Assembly (NCBI RefSeq): GCF_963576545.1
Contig: NC_083646.1
Span: forward strand, 18,198,461-18,262,460
Source of the DNA: Limanda limanda
Lineage: Eukaryota; Chordata; Actinopteri; Pleuronectiformes; Pleuronectidae
Direction of reading: 5' to 3'
Length of the DNA stretch: 64,000 nucleotides
Shown here: in pieces, positions 12,170 through 24,436 of the stretch
Position numbering within the stretch: position 1 is the first letter of the stretch
How the letters are laid out: each line of letters opens with the position of its first letter
The notes under the pieces: generated by a model
What the model saw: only the letters and a program-made list of their open reading frames with translations
Told to the model about the DNA's origin: nothing
The model's database searches: none
Translations under genes and position numbers: made by a program

Positions 12170-14540
12170 CTTCAAAATAACTGTTCAGCTGTTGCAGTCC
12201 AACTAACTTCTTATTCCTATTATGAAAATGGTGGATTGATAATTGTTTTTTAATATGAAATGGTTCAGATGTCTAACTCTTTGTTGAAGATAGACAATTA
12301 TCCTGTTTACCCTGAGATAAGTGGGATTGTGTTGTGAAAGGAGACCTACTTTCCTCCTCCTGAAATCCTGTCTCAACTTTTTTTTTGTTTTTATCTTCCT
12401 CATCATTTTTTCTCACACATTCCCCATACTAAGTATCACACCTGGTTTTCCCATTGGTTTCTCCCCCAACAACCACAAAACCAGCCTGAGATTGACTCGT
12501 CTTCATTTGGCACAGTAAACACCAGAGTGTGGTGCTCTCCACCTGGAAGCCAATAAAATACAAAAAAAGATCGGCTAACAAAGAATGAAGCCAGGTGAAG
12601 ATATTTCACTCCAGGCAGCACCGACATGCTTTTAATTAAAAGCATTCCCACACATCTCTGTTCCAAAAAGCCGTAAGGTGAAAATGAATCATTATGGGCT
12701 ACGCTTGTGTCTGCATACATGTGACTCAAAGTTGATAAGAGGCATTATTTTCAAAGTGTTCAAGTGTTTTTATAAAACCTGGTTAACCCACTAATACGTC
12801 ACGTCTTTGATTTGTTATGTCTGTGTTGGTGTTACTTGACGGCTCTTATTATACAGGGGCAAAATAGTATTGGGAGAAAGACAAACCATTAAAAAAGCAA
12901 GATCATGTATAAAACATGACTTAATATTTGCCATTTATAGCGTTTTAATGGTTCAACCAAAACCTTCCACAGTTCCTGTTAGGGAGGTCTAAGTAGAATT
13001 CTTTGGCAAAGTCTAATTATTAACTGCAGACACCACAGATACAAGTGCAGTGTTGTATGTTGTAAATATCCTATCCATTAGTGTTGTTGTAAATTAATTA
13101 ATTGTGCATTCTTATCTATTAAACTCCCCTGCCTCGACAGTGTGTGTTTTCTTTGATATTCAATCTTCTCAGTCTTCAGTCTGCTCTCGACTGCGATTCA
13201 GGATCATAGAAGTCATACCCCTCATAGGCCAAATGCCCTAACTGCATACTTTCTCATGAGGGAGGCGAACTTAATCTGTGTGTAGTGTGAAATCCACGAT
13301 ATGTCATAGCAGCCCCATCAGCTGTGCCGCTCATTCACACACTGTATTGTTGACTCAAAATAAAGATGGTTTGGTTTCACTCTTCGTCAAAGAGGAGATC
13401 AGATTCCGGTTAAGATACTGTCAACTGCAAAGTGCGTCCTCCGGGGAATGTCCCATTTGTGATCTCTGAGATTGCTCGGTTGGAAGGAGAATGGTTATCA
13501 AAAGAAATGAAACACCAAACTTAGTGAGGCTGCGATGGGAAAACGTATACCAGTCTGGTTGACTTTTTTTATTTTGCAAACAACACTTAAAACCAAATGA
13601 ATCATATTTTCTTGGCCTGGTTCTTAGGGTGACAATGTGTAATTTGCTACTACCATATGATATCTGTTTTTAAATATTTGTATTATCTTTTGCAAAACTT
13701 AGGATATATACTTACAGAGTTGCACAGCTGCACGTCGGTCAAGTTTCCTTTAAGTCAGTTTAATGTCTTAAGGAATAAACACTGTCATAAGGTCATGAGC
13801 AGATTCCCATTTAACTCTTGTGTTTTGTAAAAAATGTTTGCCCCTGTTGTTGGATGCATGACATATGTAAGTACAATTGTGACATATTCTCTTGATACAG
13901 TGACTTAACCACTTTTATTGTTATAAATAACAATATAACATTTCTGAGAATAAAATATAAGACTACAAATAAAAAAACGAAATCAAGATCCAGTCATAAA
14001 CCAATGTTTAGAGGTAGAAAGAAGCTTTCACTCCTTTAGCATTTGAACTGGAAATAATTCTAAAGATGCAGTAGTGAGCTCTTTAGCCTGACATTCTAAA
14101 AGCATGTTTTAATTGAGCACATGAAAATAAACATAGGTTTATCACGATGAAGTCAGACCACTCCACTCCACTCCACTCCACCCTCCCTCCCTCTCTCACG
14201 TCTGCTCATTCAAACAGAAGTAACAGCAACTGCCAGCAACACATTTTGACATCTGCTGTTGGTGGCAGTATTTCATGACAAACATCCACACTGCCTGTCT
14301 ACATCCACATTTGACACGAATGTGTAGCCGTCATCACCGCTCCCACAAAGCAGCTACAGGCCGGTAAGCCGCAAATCCTATTTTTGACCACAGCCGATAA
14401 TTCTTGCAAAAACCAGAGAGTCAATATTTTATCACAGGGGTACAGCAAACACATGCAGATGCATTGTTGGTATGTTTTCCTCTTAAATATTGATTCCTAA
14501 GCCACTCTGCAGCCATCTGGTCTGTGGAGTATAGTCTGCA
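12170..14540. other. Non-coding, nothing recognised
   Basis: AT-rich sequence with a pentamer run of CCACT/CCACTC at about 14159-14185. There is no exon or RNA gene I can support. Confidence 0.6.
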
Positions 14541-14545
14541 TAAAA

Positions 14546-14659
14546 CGCACACACACACACACGCACGCACACACACACACACTACAAACACGCACACACT
14601 CTCAAATCTACATGTGCAAATGCAGATCTCTCAAACTCACAAAAAAAAAAAAAAAAAAA
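14546..14659 (+). repeat. CA-rich microsatellite cluster and poly(A)
   Basis: An interrupted CA array (14546-14595) is followed by a 19-base A run (14641-14659). More short CA and A runs continue to about 14850. Confidence 0.9.
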
Positions 14660-15177
14660 GATGAACACGCACGCACAAGATAATCCACGTGTAAATGGAA
14701 ATCTCTCAAACACACACATATACGTGTGCAGGGATACAACGACAGAATTCTTCCTCACAAGTATTCACACAAAGACACACAGACTCCTGCATATGCCTCA
14801 CACACATCCTTGAGGTAGGGAGCATTCCTTCCAAAAAAAAAAAAAATAAGCCACAAAACACATGAAAGAAACTCCAATTTGTTTTGTCCCAGTCTCAGAA
14901 TGTAATTTTCGCTCTAAACCCCGGCCATGTTGCCTGCAACAATGGCCTTATTCCACTCATTTCCCTCTTTCTCTATATGTCACCACGGAAGTGCCTTCGG
15001 ACAGCTTCAAGCTGCAGATGTTGTGACAGCACCTCCTTCCTCCCATACAAACACTTTTTTTTCGTCAGCGTAATTGTATTAGAATGCACCTCCAATCCTC
15101 TGTAACAGAAAGATGTAAGCCGCTTCGCTTGCTTGTGGAGGGATCAACAGTCTCCCTTTTTAAAAGCCTTGCAAAGC

Positions 15178-15180
<3 letters not shown>

Positions 15181-15211
<31 letters not shown>

Positions 15212-15299
15212 CATATACAGTACATGCATGCACAGTTGCATGCGTACACACTCTTCTACACACATACCTCCACCTCAGACACACACACACACACACACA
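15181..15299 (+). repeat. (TG)n then (CA)n inverted microsatellites
   Basis: TG run at 15185-15211 and CA run at about 15279-15299, in opposite sense 70 bp apart, so they can pair as a hairpin. Confidence 0.9.
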
Positions 15300-15430
15300 T
15301 ACAATCACACTGTATAAGCAGAACCACCTCTGTGTAGTGTGATTAGGTATAGCTGTTGCTGAATTGTGCTGAGCACAGCCAGGGCATTGCTGAGGATTGG
15401 GTTGCCATGTCTCAGAACGAGAGAGAGAGA

Positions 15431-15439
15431 ACACACACA

Positions 15440-15487
<48 letters not shown>
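15431..15487 (+). repeat. (CA)n microsatellite
   Basis: About 27 CA units with one GACA interruption, preceded by a GA run at 15419-15429. Confidence 0.95.
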
Positions 15488-15490
<3 letters not shown>

Positions 15491-16154
15491 CCTGTCTGTC
15501 TCCACCTTGTCTTTAGCCAGTCGCCAGGAAGCAGCTGGCCTGAATATCTGAGTGCCTTTAATGAATTGAAATCTTTTGGGTGCGATGATTCAGTGATTAA
15601 ATGCAATAAGACTAATATTCCTGGGTGGGTTGGGAGTCAAAAGAGGATCGTCCACAGAGAGAGAGAGGGAGATGCAGGAAGACAGAGCGAGAGAGGAGAG
15701 AGCACTTGGCTCAAAGTGCAGTCTCCCTCCTCTCCTTCCCCCCCCACCCCACCTCTTGGGGAATAACCCTATTTAGAGCAGAGGAAGAGTACAGTTGGAG
15801 CTTTTGGAGAGGGGAGGGAGGGGGGTTTGCTGGTGGGTGGTAGAGATGGGGAGGATTGTGTTTCATTTAGATTCTGATGGAGGTTTTGGGAACTTTGGGT
15901 TTGACCTTGTAAAACTAGTACCTAGATAATGGCAATACACATATGAACAGTACAAACATCTACACCAGGTACAGTAAATCACTGCAGATGGCATATTGTG
16001 ATAATCATTTCAACCCCTGTATCACTAATCTAGTTTTTCATTTTCCAATTTCCACTTAGAAACATATTGTATTCATAAATTGCTGCGAATCTTTATTTAC
16101 TTAATGTCCCCTTCTTTAAAATTGTAATACGTAACTTAGGCTGCTAGTCTCTAA

Positions 16155-16460
16155 ATCAAAACAGGAGCCACACACCCAGTACGATGACGTCATGAAGCAG
16201 CAAGGGATCATGGGAGTCTTTGTCTTCATCACCACTGGCGATGAAAATTCCCCTGTGACTTAGAAGCGAATTATGTTCACGGATGAGGGAATGTATTTGA
16301 GTTATATTCACGTTACGTTATTGGGGATTCATTATGAGTGACCTATGCAAACAGTGAAAGGATAGAACAGTGGACTCATGAACTAGCCAACTGGCTAGCA
16401 GCCTGTGTGTCCTTCATCATACATTATAGTTAACATAAGTTACAGCAGAGACGGGCAAAT
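16155..16460. repeat. Possible dispersed repeat
   Basis: Phrasing such as GATGACGTCATGAAGCAGCA and ATCATGGGAGTCTTTGTC resembles a fish interspersed element I have seen before, but I cannot place it in a family or find its ends. Confidence 0.3.
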
Positions 16461-16739
16461 CTACGGGTAAAGGTAATATAACATAATTCAAATGCGACCA
16501 AAGGGAAACGTCCTGTTACTTGAATAAAATTGCAGATTTCTCTGGGTTTGAACATTGTTGGAAAGATGTGGAATATCTAAGTACACAAGTCACCAAAATA
16601 AATAACATAAATCTAGTTGTTTTGGGACATTTGAATGAATAATTGTTGCATATTTGTCTTTAAAACCTTGATTCAAAGGGCAATTGAGTATAAGCCCTTG
16701 ACTTTGATGATATCAATGATATTAATGTACTCCAGTTAA

Positions 16740-16805
16740 TGATTTAAAGGCCTTTGAACTGCCTTGTTGTTGAAATGTGCTGTACAAATAAATTGCCTTG
16801 CCTTA
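16740..16805 (+). repeat. LINE 3' tail fragment
   Basis: AACTGCCTTGTTGTTGAAATGTGCTGTACAAATAAATTGCCTTGCCTT is the typical end of a common teleost L2-type LINE. The body is absent or too diverged to see. Confidence 0.65.
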
Positions 16806-17634
16806 TTCCTCAAATATCACCTTGGCTGACATCTGAGGAAAAACACTCACAATCCACAGAGCTGCCATTTCTTAGCCGTGAGAAGTTCAGCGAGGGTTCA
16901 GCCGATGGTCGGAATGTCTGTGCAGAAAGTGGAAGTTTGGACTGAACATCGTCTTCAAGTATTTCACCAGCTCAAGTTTGTGGCTTCAATTGAATTTTTC
17001 AAACTGTCTTATGTTATTGACGTTCGCTCGATTCATCAGCAACATTAACAATAAAACCTTTGTGTCCCTAGGAATCAAGTTGGTTTGTCCACCTCATAAA
17101 TTATGTCCAATATTCAATGACAGTTCAGGAAGTGGTGTGGCCTTTATGCAGCAAGGTGGGAGGGTGTGGAAGTTAGGGTGTAGAATGTATGACTTTCATA
17201 CAGGAAACCACATAATGTATTTCTTGACAGTGTCAGGTCAATACATAGAAGCATAATTTTTCTTCATGATTTTTTTTCGCCTTTTGTTTTTTTGTTGACT
17301 CAACCTAACCTTACGTATACCATGTTTTATTTCCCACAACTAAAGCGTTTATTTACTACCGGTACTTATTTGCTATGTGAGAATTCTAAACATGCTCAGA
17401 CTGGATGTGAAACAAAATTATTAGTATTAAACTGATCCAGGGTTTTGCAGAATCCTTCTGTTGTGACATCCGTGTTCTGGGAAACTCACCTGAAAATGTA
17501 GAATTGCACCATGCTTCTCAGTACTGATGATATCTTGTGCTTTGTTCTACTGGATGTTTCCCGTGTTGTTCAAGGGGATTCTTCCGCTGCCTTTGACTCA
17601 TTACATCTACATTTAATTTGAAGTGAAGCAACAT

Positions 17635-18100
17635 GTTTATTCCTAAAATAAACATTTTGGCAGGTCATATAAAGGCCTCAAACGATCCCTCCAGGCATGT
17701 ATTACAGGTTCCTTTCATTTAATGAGCATCTCCGGTCGCAGACGCTCTTCAATACATTTGCATTTAATGCTGTTTGATATGCACACTACTCCATTACCCA
17801 GTGAAAGTAGCTGGGGTTGAAAGCTGTAGAATCGAGTGAAAAGTCATGACACTAAAGTGCGTGCTCAAAGTAAAGCTTCATTTAATTAACCGACAAGTCT
17901 GACAGTTGCTATTTAACATGAATCACTTCCCTGATACGTCTCGCGGAGTTCGTGATGGGAAAAAAAGGTTCTGTGCAGACATGTTGCGCTCATTTATAAA
18001 ACACTCCAGACAGACGGGAGAGCGAAAAACCCACATTTCCTCTCGTCTGCCTCATCCACTTGTTGGACTGAGTAATCTCACAAGCTGACAGCTCGCGGTT
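17635..18100. promoter_or_regulatory. Candidate conserved non-coding element
   Basis: A long unique block with POU octamer ATTTGCAT at 17756-17763, TTTAATGAGC, AATTAACCGAC and other homeodomain-type words, and no repeats. Among the better enhancer candidates left of irx2. Confidence 0.35.
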
Positions 18101-19079
18101 CAGGATGGAGGTTTAACTGCGTGTTAACTGCTCTCAGACGTGTATCACAGTGTGAAGAGAAGCAGTCTTTTACTATGGATTTAAAAGTGAGAACTCTGGA
18201 TAAAGAGACGGAAACATGTGAACAACTTCACAAACAGACACACACACACACATTCAAACAAACATACCCGACATAGCCAGGACTTTTAAATATAATGTGC
18301 AAAGGTTATGTTATATTCATCAAATAAATCTTCGAAGCTTTGATGTTTGCTGTTCTCACATATTTTCAATGTTGAACGTAGGTGTTGTAATGTGAGGGTG
18401 TGACATAGTGACAGAGAGAGAGGGACACTGGCAACACTTATGTAACAGTGGTATCCTTCTACTGTTCTAAACTCATGTCTCATGTCACCACCTTGTTTGG
18501 GCGTGCCATTAAAAACACGGAATTGGCACGTTAAATGGAACGCTGTCCAGGTTCACACAATGACATTTCCTCTGTATGTGATCCGTTGATATTTAAAAGA
18601 TAAGCAGAAACAACTGGGCCGTACTCGGATCAGCAGTAATAAAAATAATTGTAAATGTAAAAAACGTATTGGGTCATTCGTCACAAAATATGTAAAAAGT
18701 GTGTTTTGGAATTTCTGAGGCCTATTTTCTGACACATGCTCGTCCAGAACATGAAACTTACTGTAATGTGAGAGGAATACTTTATATTTATATGTGTTAT
18801 TAATGGAGGATACTGACTGTAGATGATTGTGTAAAAAATTATTGTGTATGTTGTAGAACTGACAAAACAAAGTCCCTATTCATATTCGAACACTTTGAAT
18901 GCCCAAACACTAAGTTGTATTATGTGTGTATGCATTTAAACAAAAAGTGCACAAAACAGTGCAGACGCACACACAGTCGAACACACAAAGAGCATTAACC
19001 ATGGGGATTCATAAATTGCATTGAACGTCTTTTGCACTTCACCTCTTTACATTCACCTTTAGGCCTACATGAGTTTTCA

Positions 19080-19240
19080 GGACCGCCTCCGACACAGGCT
19101 TCCAGATTTGTACCTGATTTAAAGCCCAGGGGTGCAGTCCACCACTCTGAAGTGTTTACTCACCACAGGCATTAAACATAACTGTCAATTAGGAGTGGAA
19201 GTCGGAGCTCCTAATGGCCTTGTTTGGGCTGTCGTGTGGA
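19080..19240. promoter_or_regulatory. Candidate conserved non-coding element
   Basis: A unique block containing CTGTCAATTA (about 19181-19190), a MEIS-type TGACAG core beside TAATT, and GCTCCTAATGG. Confidence 0.3.
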
Positions 19241-19497
19241 CAAGCATTAGCGTCTCTCAGTCTGCGCGAGCGTGTGTGTGGGTAAGGGTGAGGAGTGTGA
19301 AGCGTGCATCTGTGTGTGTGTGAGGGCGCGCTCGTGTCGAAAAACCGTGCACAGCTCGCTCCCCTTGATCATCCAGAGCGGTGAACATTTCACCTGACAC
19401 CTTTACGAGAGGACAGGACCCGGGACTGGTTTTTAAGGTTCCCCCCGTCCACTTTGATGTGCGTTATTAAACACACCTGTACCTGATTTGCACGCCG

Positions 19498-19517
19498 CTC
19501 TCTCTCTCTCTCTCTCG
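19498..19517 (+). repeat. (TC)n microsatellite
   Basis: About ten TC units in a pyrimidine-rich stretch. Confidence 0.9.
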
Positions 19518-20054
19518 TCTCCCGCTCTCCCCTGGATGTTAGCTATGGGCTCTCGGTCGTGGTTCCGTCTTAATGAGTGGATTTAGCATGGAAGTTATGA
19601 GAGTAAGAGAAAGGGGTTGACTTCTAGAAAGGTTCAATCAAAGGGCATGAAAATAGGTTTTACTCTATTTTGCTCGCATTTATTTCATCTTTGTTAAGTA
19701 AAGGCCTGCAAATATGCCGTGAAATGTGATTGGAATGGTTGCATTCATCATCGGCTCACATAATATTTATTTCTGGTGTTTGTTGTTTCGTGTATTTTGA
19801 CCATTTTCTCTCCTTGGACAATCCAAGGAGACACCTTTATTGAATACTCTCTATTAAGTCTGTGTCTGCTCATGAGAGACACATGTGGAAGCCTTTCCAC
19901 GCAGATTGTCAAATGATACAGAAGTTGAATTCCAGTAACATTTGTTTTCCCTTGTCCAGCATCTGTAGCTCTTTCATCAATTCCTACCGGTCTTACGTAA
20001 CATACCACCCAATTCAATACTTCAGTCGCTGTTTGTGAAATATAATGAATGCTT

Positions 20055-20240
20055 AGCTTTGACCCCCTGTCTTTATGCTAAGCTAGGCTAATTGGCTGCT
20101 GGCTATAGCTTTGTAGTTAACTGCTGAACTCGTTTTCTAAAACTTTTCCTTTTAGCTGTCAGATTGTCTCTTCGTATTTCTTCTTATTTTTCTCATCAAA
20201 AAGAGAGAAAAGGGAGATGATGAGTTCACTTACAAAAAGA
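20055..20240 (+). repeat. Dispersed teleost repeat copy
   Basis: The phrase TTTATGCTAAGCTAGGCTAATTGGCTGCTGGCTATAGCTT (about 20072-20111) is a hallmark of a high-copy fish repeat. The rest of the copy is diverged and its boundaries are estimated. Confidence 0.65.
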
Positions 20241-20329
20241 AGGAGTCGACTTACTAGTACACAACACTGAATGTTCTTTTCATGTTCTCTGCCATAATAA
20301 AACTTTAGCCGCGTTAACTTCCTGCTGGA

Positions 20330-20660
20330 GAGGGAGGCACACAGGTGTGCGTCAGAGATTAATGTCTAAAGCGTTTTGGAGGAGAGAGCGTCGATGGGAA
20401 GATAAAGGATACAAAGAGCTCGTGAATTATCTGCATATGCGAGCTGCTTATTTGATCGGAGATAAGGGGAATGAATCTACTCTCTCTCCGGTCCACACTC
20501 ACGCGGCGCCTATGAGCCTTCTGCGATAGCATCAGTTCAGCTCTCAATGACAACTAGTCCTTAGCGTGGATGAACACGTCCTCAATGGTAGGCTATATGA
20601 TGGGATTATGGCTGCATTTGATATGCAATGCGTGGAATTAAAGAATGCCTAGATAAGTTA
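20330..20660. promoter_or_regulatory. Candidate conserved non-coding element
   Basis: Unique sequence with GTGAATTATCTGCATATGCGAGC, TGATGGGATTATGGCTGC (a GGATTA bicoid/OTX/PITX-type core at about 20602-20607) and TTGATATGCAATGCG. It lies about 4 kb downstream of the irx2 stop. Confidence 0.35.
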
Positions 20661-20739
20661 AAATAGGTCCCTCAGTCTGAAGCGTAGGCTTAGCATGGTG
20701 GCCTTATGCTCCGTTTCACTCTAGACTTGACTGTTCAGC

Positions 20740-21010
20740 GAATTGTGTGTTTTGCCCTTGAGGAGCAGTATCTGAGTGTTATCAAGGGCAGCCGGGTTTC
20801 TTCCCCTAATAGTGTAACGAACGTGAGGCAAAGAGCAGGTTCTTCAAAGGGAACAGAAATGCCTCTGTGCAATCGAGACTAATTGTGGCATAAATTCACA
20901 ATGGTTTCAGAACAGGCTTCACAGCTTGAGCTTTGTCATGTGCAATGGCCGCCCTGCTCCCATTTTCACCTGCCACCGCTCTCAATCGAACAAAGAGGTG
21001 CGGGTGGAAG
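20740..21010. promoter_or_regulatory. Candidate conserved non-coding element
   Basis: A dense non-repetitive block containing CCCCTAATAGTG, GACTAATTGTGG and CAATGGCCGCC. It is followed by a poly(T) tract (about 21050-21063) and a GA-rich purine tract (21135-21190). Confidence 0.3.
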
Positions 21011-22039
21011 TTTCTTTTCATCTGTTCAAAGGTGACTGGCTGCTGAGCAATTTTTTTTTTTTTGGTGGTCGAAACAATAACTCTTTTTATTGAGAACAAA
21101 TGTTGACATTTGGAGGGAGCAGCAGCCGGCGAGAGAAAGAAACACACAGAGAGAGAGGGAGGGAAAGAGAGAGGGAGAGAGAGAGGCAGGGACCCTGTGT
21201 TCTTAGGAGAGTGCCTCTGGTGCTATTTGACAACAGCGCCGAGTCCCCAGGGGAGTCCACCTGAGAATGAAGCGTGCATTTCAATAAATCAGCTCCTAAT
21301 GAAAGCGTTTGGGTTGAGAGGGAAGAAGAAGCCGGCCTAGAGGCCTATGAGGTCCACAACTTGCATAGGAAGCTGCCAGTATGGTTGGGATAAATAAACA
21401 GTAGGCGTAAAAAATACATCCGCTCCAGACAGTGAAGATCAAAAGAACACTGACTTAAAAACAAAAAAGAAAAATCAATACTACTCTCCAAAAACTCCAC
21501 CTTAAACGCTCCCCTCTTAAAAATATCCTTTTTTTTATACAGCGTGGCGCCATTCACTGCAAAGTACAGCTAAATCTTTTTCACAGAGACTTCAGTCGAC
21601 CTAGAAAGGTGGGTTAACCGAGTTTAGAGTGGGTTTACCCTGCCACTATGTACATCCCCTGGTGGCAGTCAAATATTACTTCCATAGGATGAAGCCAGGG
21701 TGGTGGTGGTGGTGAGGAGAAGAGGGGGGGAAGGAGTGAAAACCAAGGTGAAAGGGAGTCCCGTGAGATTTGGACAACACTCCAGCTCAAATTCAACTGG
21801 AAAATGAAGGATTAGCTTTTAGTCTGGCTGCGAGCGATGATGGAGGCCTCGTCTCTTCTGTGGGAGGGAGGATGGGAATATTATATATTTGATCTCTGGG
21901 CATTTCACACTCTCTGCGAAAAAAGGGGGGGCCCACAGCTGCATGAGTGACAAGATGTTGGAATTAATTTTAGAAATGAAAATAATAAAAGACATTTGTG
22001 TAATAATAATGATAGTCATAATAATATGTTCATTTCCTT

Positions 22040-22640
22040 GGACATGATCTTTTCTTTCTCTCTGCCTAAATTGTGTAATTAGCTGTGTCGCAGAGCTGCT
22101 ATAATAACCAAGCCATGATGAAAAGCAGAGGAAAGCCTGTCCGATTAGGGCCCATCACACAGCCCATTGGAGCTGGCAGATGCTAAGATAGACTTTTATG
22201 GATCGCTCAATGCCGCGCCGTAATGAAGCAGGCAGGGCTGACCCATGCTGAACCGGGCTAAAAAAGCTCCAGGGACGGGCCCCGCTGGGAGCCCCATAAT
22301 GCCCGATGCGACCCACGGCTGTATTAATCACACTGGAGAAGGGAAAATAAATGTGTGGCATCGCAGGACGCATGAGAGGGAGAGAGAGAAAGAGGGGTAA
22401 AAAAAATGAAATAAGTATGTCGTTTATCCCAATCAAGGTCGTGAATGTGCGGCCGAGGGAGAATCTCTGGGCAGAATGAGGCACTATAAGAAAATGATGG
22501 GTCCATTTACGCAGAATGGATCGTGCAATCTGGGGAAACTCATAATGTTTATGAAAAGCGAGATTCATCAGGCATTTCCCATCTGCGTTTGACTGACAAA
22601 ATAAAAGAGCAATGAGCGGAGTGAATGAGAAAAAGAGCTC
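22040..22640. promoter_or_regulatory. Strong candidate conserved non-coding element
   Basis: About 600 bp of unique sequence immediately beyond the presumed 3' end of irx2. It includes TAATTA at 22076-22081, TTTTATGGATC (about 22194-22204), GCCGTAATGAAGC, CCCATAATGCCCG and GTATTAATCAC. Its complexity and homeodomain-site density exceed the surroundings. A 174-codon minus-strand open frame overlaps it but lacks any domain. Confidence 0.4.
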
Positions 22641-22779
22641 GTGTGTTAAATACAGCTCTAAAAATAATAAAAAAAACAAAAAGAATGACGCCCCCAGATT
22701 GATGTCATGGCTGGGAAAACAGTTTCATATTTTCTCCGGTGGTTTTTTTTTGTTGGAATAATGGATATCATACCCCGCC

Positions 22780-24436
22780 AGTACATCTATACCATTTTTT
22801 TATTTTATTTACATTCAAAGATATAAATTAGTAAAAGTACTCCTGATAACAAGATTGTGTAGCTTCTTTTCCCAAATGCGTTTCAAATAAAAAGCGTCCA
22901 TAATATATATATTTACAAAACAAACAGACGATGTCAGCTTTCCATGTGTTTTTTTTTTTTTTTTACCTTTCTTGCAATACAACTTGCATAAATTATTATT
23001 ATAGGCATCATTTCGCCACCATTTACAAAAATAAATATCAAATGTAGGCTATTCCACTTTGAAGTCCTCAAGTTGACTTCAGCTCCGTGCGTCCCGTGGC
23101 GCCTCCTTCCACAAACACGGTTCTCACAGAAAGGCCAAAATTATGTTTAACTTGTTTTATCCACACTTAAATATATACTAACATAATATACCGTGGCAAA
23201 TAAGCAAACTATAGGAACCTGAGAAATAACATGTAAAATCACATACAATGGGGAGATCTCTCAAAACCTCTCAAAAACAAATTCAGAAAACAAAACTTAA
23301 AACAATGCAACAATAATAATAATACCGTGACAAATACTGTGTGCTGGGGGGTTTGTCTCCAGCTGCGTGCGTGGAGCTTAGGAGGCGGAGTATAGCAGCG
23401 TTCATCCCGACTGTGTGGTGGCACTAGATCCGGTTTGGAGCAAAGGTTACTGGGGTTGTGACATGAGGCCATATAGGTGGTGCCATTCCTCGCTTTTATA
23501 GTCAAAGCAATTGTGACACCTACCTGCAGAGCATGGAAATAAAACAACAAACCAAAAAGGAAAAATCCCACGACGGACAACCATCGTGATCAACTGTCAA
23601 ACTGAAAGAAAAACAAAAAACAGAAACAGAATCCGTGTCTTCTCCTGTAAGTGCTCATTGGAATCCCCGGTGAGAACGACGCGTGGCTTTGGATGTGCGT
23701 AAAGGAGACGCCGCGGTTACCTAAGTGACATTTGAAGATGTAATAAAGTTGCACGACGAACGCACAGAGCAAACTCACTGATCTGTTTGCTTTTGGCTGA
23801 CCCTGGTGTAATTCTAATTATCCCATACGCTGAAAGATAAGGCTGATTCCTACACTGGCTCATTTCAATGTCCATATCTGTTGGTGTCCTCTTGCAACAT
23901 TTGTTCGCAATATGCTTTTTCTTATTATATCCCTATGGGTTCCCGTTGCCTGTTGCATGGAAATGAATTGACCTCACTCTTAATGATTGTGTGAGAAATG
24001 AACGTGCATATAGTTAAAAAAGAAGTTATGAACAGATAATGAACTGTACTGAAAAAAAACGAATTATAGGCCATAAACGAAAAGTTCAGTTCAATAAGTC
24101 GTTTAGTCTCATATCCAGTCCTAGAACTTATTTAAAAAAATCTGTAAATAGTGTCTGGTGATGTCACTTGTTTCTGGTGTTTGTTTGAAAGGAATTAAAT
24201 AAAAAAAAACAGCCCAGTCTTCCCAGTTTGTCCCAACAAGACAAAGACAAAACCAGTTGATTTGCATTGGAAACGAGTGAACTCATTTCATTTCACCTCC
24301 ACCATGACCAGTGTTTTTGTTTTTTGTCCTCTCTTTTCTTTAAGAAAAATACAATCTCAAGATTCAACACCAGATTAAATAAGTTTTTTCAAATCACTTC
24401 TGGGGAGACGTGGGTTGCCTCGGCGCATCACGTTGA
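22780..24436 (-). other. irx2a: irx2 3' region: 3' UTR and possible terminal exon
   Basis: Downstream of the exon 3 stop the minus strand offers a candidate last intron and exon. The exon 3 end reads as a near-ideal donor. A long pyrimidine tract leads to CTCTGCAG with AG at 23527-23526. Splicing there would add a short tail beginning GRCHNCFDYKSEEW and then stop, which does not resemble the conserved tetrapod Irx2 tail. Weaker acceptors lie at about 23602 and 23731. An AATAAA-type poly(A) signal on the minus strand lies near 22800-22809, so the transcript may end near 22780. The 22.7-23.2 kb stretch is AT-rich with several minus-strand A runs, as in a 3' UTR. Which acceptor is used, if any, is undecided. 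Confidence 0.4.

Noticed and set aside
22141..22175. Possible Irx2 terminal exon with a GCVMG-like peptide
   Set aside because: The resemblance to the expected GC-VVG tail is a few residues in the wrong context, with no suitable acceptor or phase.
22155..22679. 174-codon open frame on the minus strand
   Set aside because: No recognisable domain, hydrophobic runs from T-rich codons, and it overlaps a block better explained as non-coding regulatory DNA.
22770..22795. Possible Irx2 terminal peptide CTGGV followed by stop
   Set aside because: Too short. Upstream residues do not match and there is no acceptor in phase.
23239..23580. 113-codon minus-strand open frame downstream of irx2
   Set aside because: No similarity to the Irx tail. 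It overlaps the likely 3' UTR and probably arises by chance.
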